Assembly: GCA_017507005.1 (NCBI GenBank) | Contig: JAFWBT010000031.1 | Coordinates: 1-64,000 of the forward strand | Source: Clostridia bacterium | GTDB taxonomy: Bacteria; Bacillota; Clostridia; Christensenellales; Borkfalkiaceae | DNA: 64,000 nucleotides | Direction: 5' to 3' | Shown here: one piece after another, positions 62,868 through 64,000 of the stretch | How the letters are laid out: every line of letters begins with the position of its first letter | Position numbering within the stretch: position 1 is the stretch's first letter | Notes under the pieces: generated by a model | What the model was told of the DNA's origin: nothing | Seen by the model: the letters and a program-made list of their open reading frames with translations, nothing else | Databases searched by the model: none | Program-made: the position numbers and the translations under genes

Positions 62868-64000
62868 TGATTGGGTTTTTGAAAAAGAAATTTGAATCGA
62901 ACGCGAAAACGAAAATGGTGACAATCAACCGTTTTTGCGGCTATGAAAGCGGTAAGGCGGGAGTGATGGACTCGAAAAACAGCGTGAATTGCGATTGCGT
63001 GAGCGGCGCGATACGTTCGGGGATCGGCTTGGAGCCGTTGTTGACGGATTCGGGCGCGATGATCGATTATAAGCAAGAAAATGAAGTGGCGCAGTTTTAT
63101 TGGCTGAAAGCCAAGCAAACGGACGGTTCGTATACTCGTAAGATGACGATTGCCGTCAACGGGTCGCTTTTCTTCTATAATGACACGGATAAGACGTTGA
63201 TAAGAAAGATGTTGATGTCGAAGCCTGAATTGGATACCGTTTACGACGCGCAAGGCAATGCGTATATGGCGTACGTAACGTCGGCGACGGGGCTGCGATT
63301 GTATAGCGAAGCGAGCGGTTTGAAAACGACTGCTGTGACGAAGGCGTTGGGTTTTTGTGTGTTCAAAGACCGTGTTTTTGCGGCGGTGAGCCCGTTTACA
63401 GTGGCGTATTCGGCGCCGTTGGCTCCGACGGATTTTAGCGAGACGGTGGATGATAGCGGTAAGATATATTTGCCTAACGATAGCTGTGGAAAGCTGTTGA
63501 CGATTCGCGCGACGGAAGAGGATTTATATGTTTTTTACGAGCGTGGCGTGACGCATTTGAAACCTAGCGGCGCGGCGAGAGATTTTGAAGTGACGAGGTT
63601 GGCTTATAACGGCGGACCGATTGTCAAGAAGTCTATTTTTGCGTGCCGTGGGAAGATGGTGTTTTTGGCGCAGGACGGGCTGTACGTTTGCGAGGGCAAA
63701 AAGACGCGTCGGATTTGTGAAAAGATGAAAGTGCAGTTGGCGGAGGATTCCGATAAGTGTAGGGCTTCGGGATGCGCGGGGAAATATCTTTTGAATTACG
63801 ACGACGAGTGGCGAGGACAGGTGTTGCTCGTGCTGGACGTGGAAAAGGAAGAAGGGTATTTCGGGACGTATTTGCGGAGTTTGAGCGATTGCGACGGCTT
63901 GGCGGTGTGTAACGTGGACGGATGTTTGCGGTATGCGAAAGAGTTTGGCACGTTGCCTGTAGGCGCGCAGTATCGATTTGAATCGACAAATCAAGACTTT
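62867..64000 (+). CDS. Phage structural/tail protein, runs off the right edge
   Basis: The first 378 codons of an open frame that overlaps the adaptor stop by one base (TAATG). It is rich in short beta-strand repeats with aromatic and Gly residues (LRLYSEASG; KDRVFAAVSPF; EDLYVFYERGVTHLKP; KMVFLAQDGLYVCEG), suggesting a beta-propeller-like protein as in P22 gp10-type tail nozzle proteins. No stop before the end of the window. Function inferred from order. Confidence 0.7.
   Translation, partial: MIGFLKKKFESNAKTKMVTINRFCGYESGKAGVMDSKNSVNCDCVSGAIRSGIGLEPLLTDSGAMIDYKQENEVAQFYWLKAKQTDGSYTRKMTIAVNGSLFFYNDTDKTLIRKMLMSKPELDTVYDAQGNAYMAYVTSATGLRLYSEASGLKTTAVTKALGFCVFKDRVFAAVSPFTVAYSAPLAPTDFSETVDDSGKIYLPNDSCGKLLTIRATEEDLYVFYERGVTHLKPSGAARDFEVTRLAYNGGPIVKKSIFACRGKMVFLAQDGLYVCEGKKTRRICEKMKVQLAEDSDKCRASGCAGKYLLNYDDEWRGQVLLVLDVEKEEGYFGTYLRSLSDCDGLAVCNVDGCLRYAKEFGTLPVGAQYRFESTNQDF

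Overview
The window looks like a chromosomal segment of an anaerobic, fermentative, low-to-mid GC Firmicute (Clostridia-like, probably an uncultured gut lineage). This is inferred from rpoC of bacterial type, pyruvate formate-lyase fermentation, LemA/DUF2207, O-acetylhomoserine sulfhydrylase, many near-consensus sigma-A promoters with 17-18 bp spacers, and strong AGGAGG ribosome sites. A species cannot be named. No rRNA, tRNA or CRISPR array was seen.

Layout. 1-2775: 3' two thirds of rpoC with a terminator. 2957-7715: operon of a GT-C-type glycosyltransferase, a YfhO-family protein and a GtrA-family protein, likely for glycosylating a cell-surface polymer. 7796-7937: candidate stand-alone small RNA. 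8192-11706: formate-lyase cluster (pflA, thioredoxin-like protein, pflB core, separate glycyl-radical domain). The lyase is split into two genes, the most striking feature of the window. 11882-14854: MBL-fold lipoprotein, tcdA, and a small divergent regulatory unit (Zn-ribbon membrane protein, DUF4177 protein, XRE repressor with twin palindromic operators). 14943-17270: metA and metY (methionine via O-acetylhomoserine). 18014-21463: CorC/HlyC-type CBS protein behind a structured leader, galE, a YgjP-like metallopeptidase and a small membrane protein. 21577-23239: two-gene SufC/SufB-like Fe-S pair. 23501-26262: two convergent M18 aminopeptidases. 26663-31364: MarR-like regulator, ABC ATPase-permease fusion, lipase-like hydrolase, DUF378 protein. 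31586-35659: lemA, DUF2207 protein, and a membrane-anchored double-DUF1508 protein. 35900-39683: two FAD proteins and a TetR regulator. 39830-44009: metallophosphoesterase lipoprotein and a PepV-like peptidase. 44249-48588: radC, two-component system, gph-like phosphatase, cysK. 48709-53885: XRE regulator with a small partner, mgtE preceded by a 25-codon leader ORF, and a large exported beta-propeller-like protein.

From about 54 kb to the right edge the window enters a prophage (or remnant) in its late region: a frameshifted ArpU/sigma-like regulator, a reversed membrane-protein gene, terminase large subunit, a TerS-like protein, portal, scaffold candidate, major capsid, head-tail adaptor, and a partial structural protein running off the end. 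The order resembles P22-type podoviruses. A perfect Gram-positive LexA box lies just upstream. A five-unit array of hairpin-forming repeats sits between scaffold and capsid genes.

Several short sequence families recur, including GTACCATGTACGCG and GGGGGCAGGTATG. In some places they supply the ribosome site or start codon of a gene. Some genes (35900, 53885, possibly 14639) appear to be transcribed without a leader.
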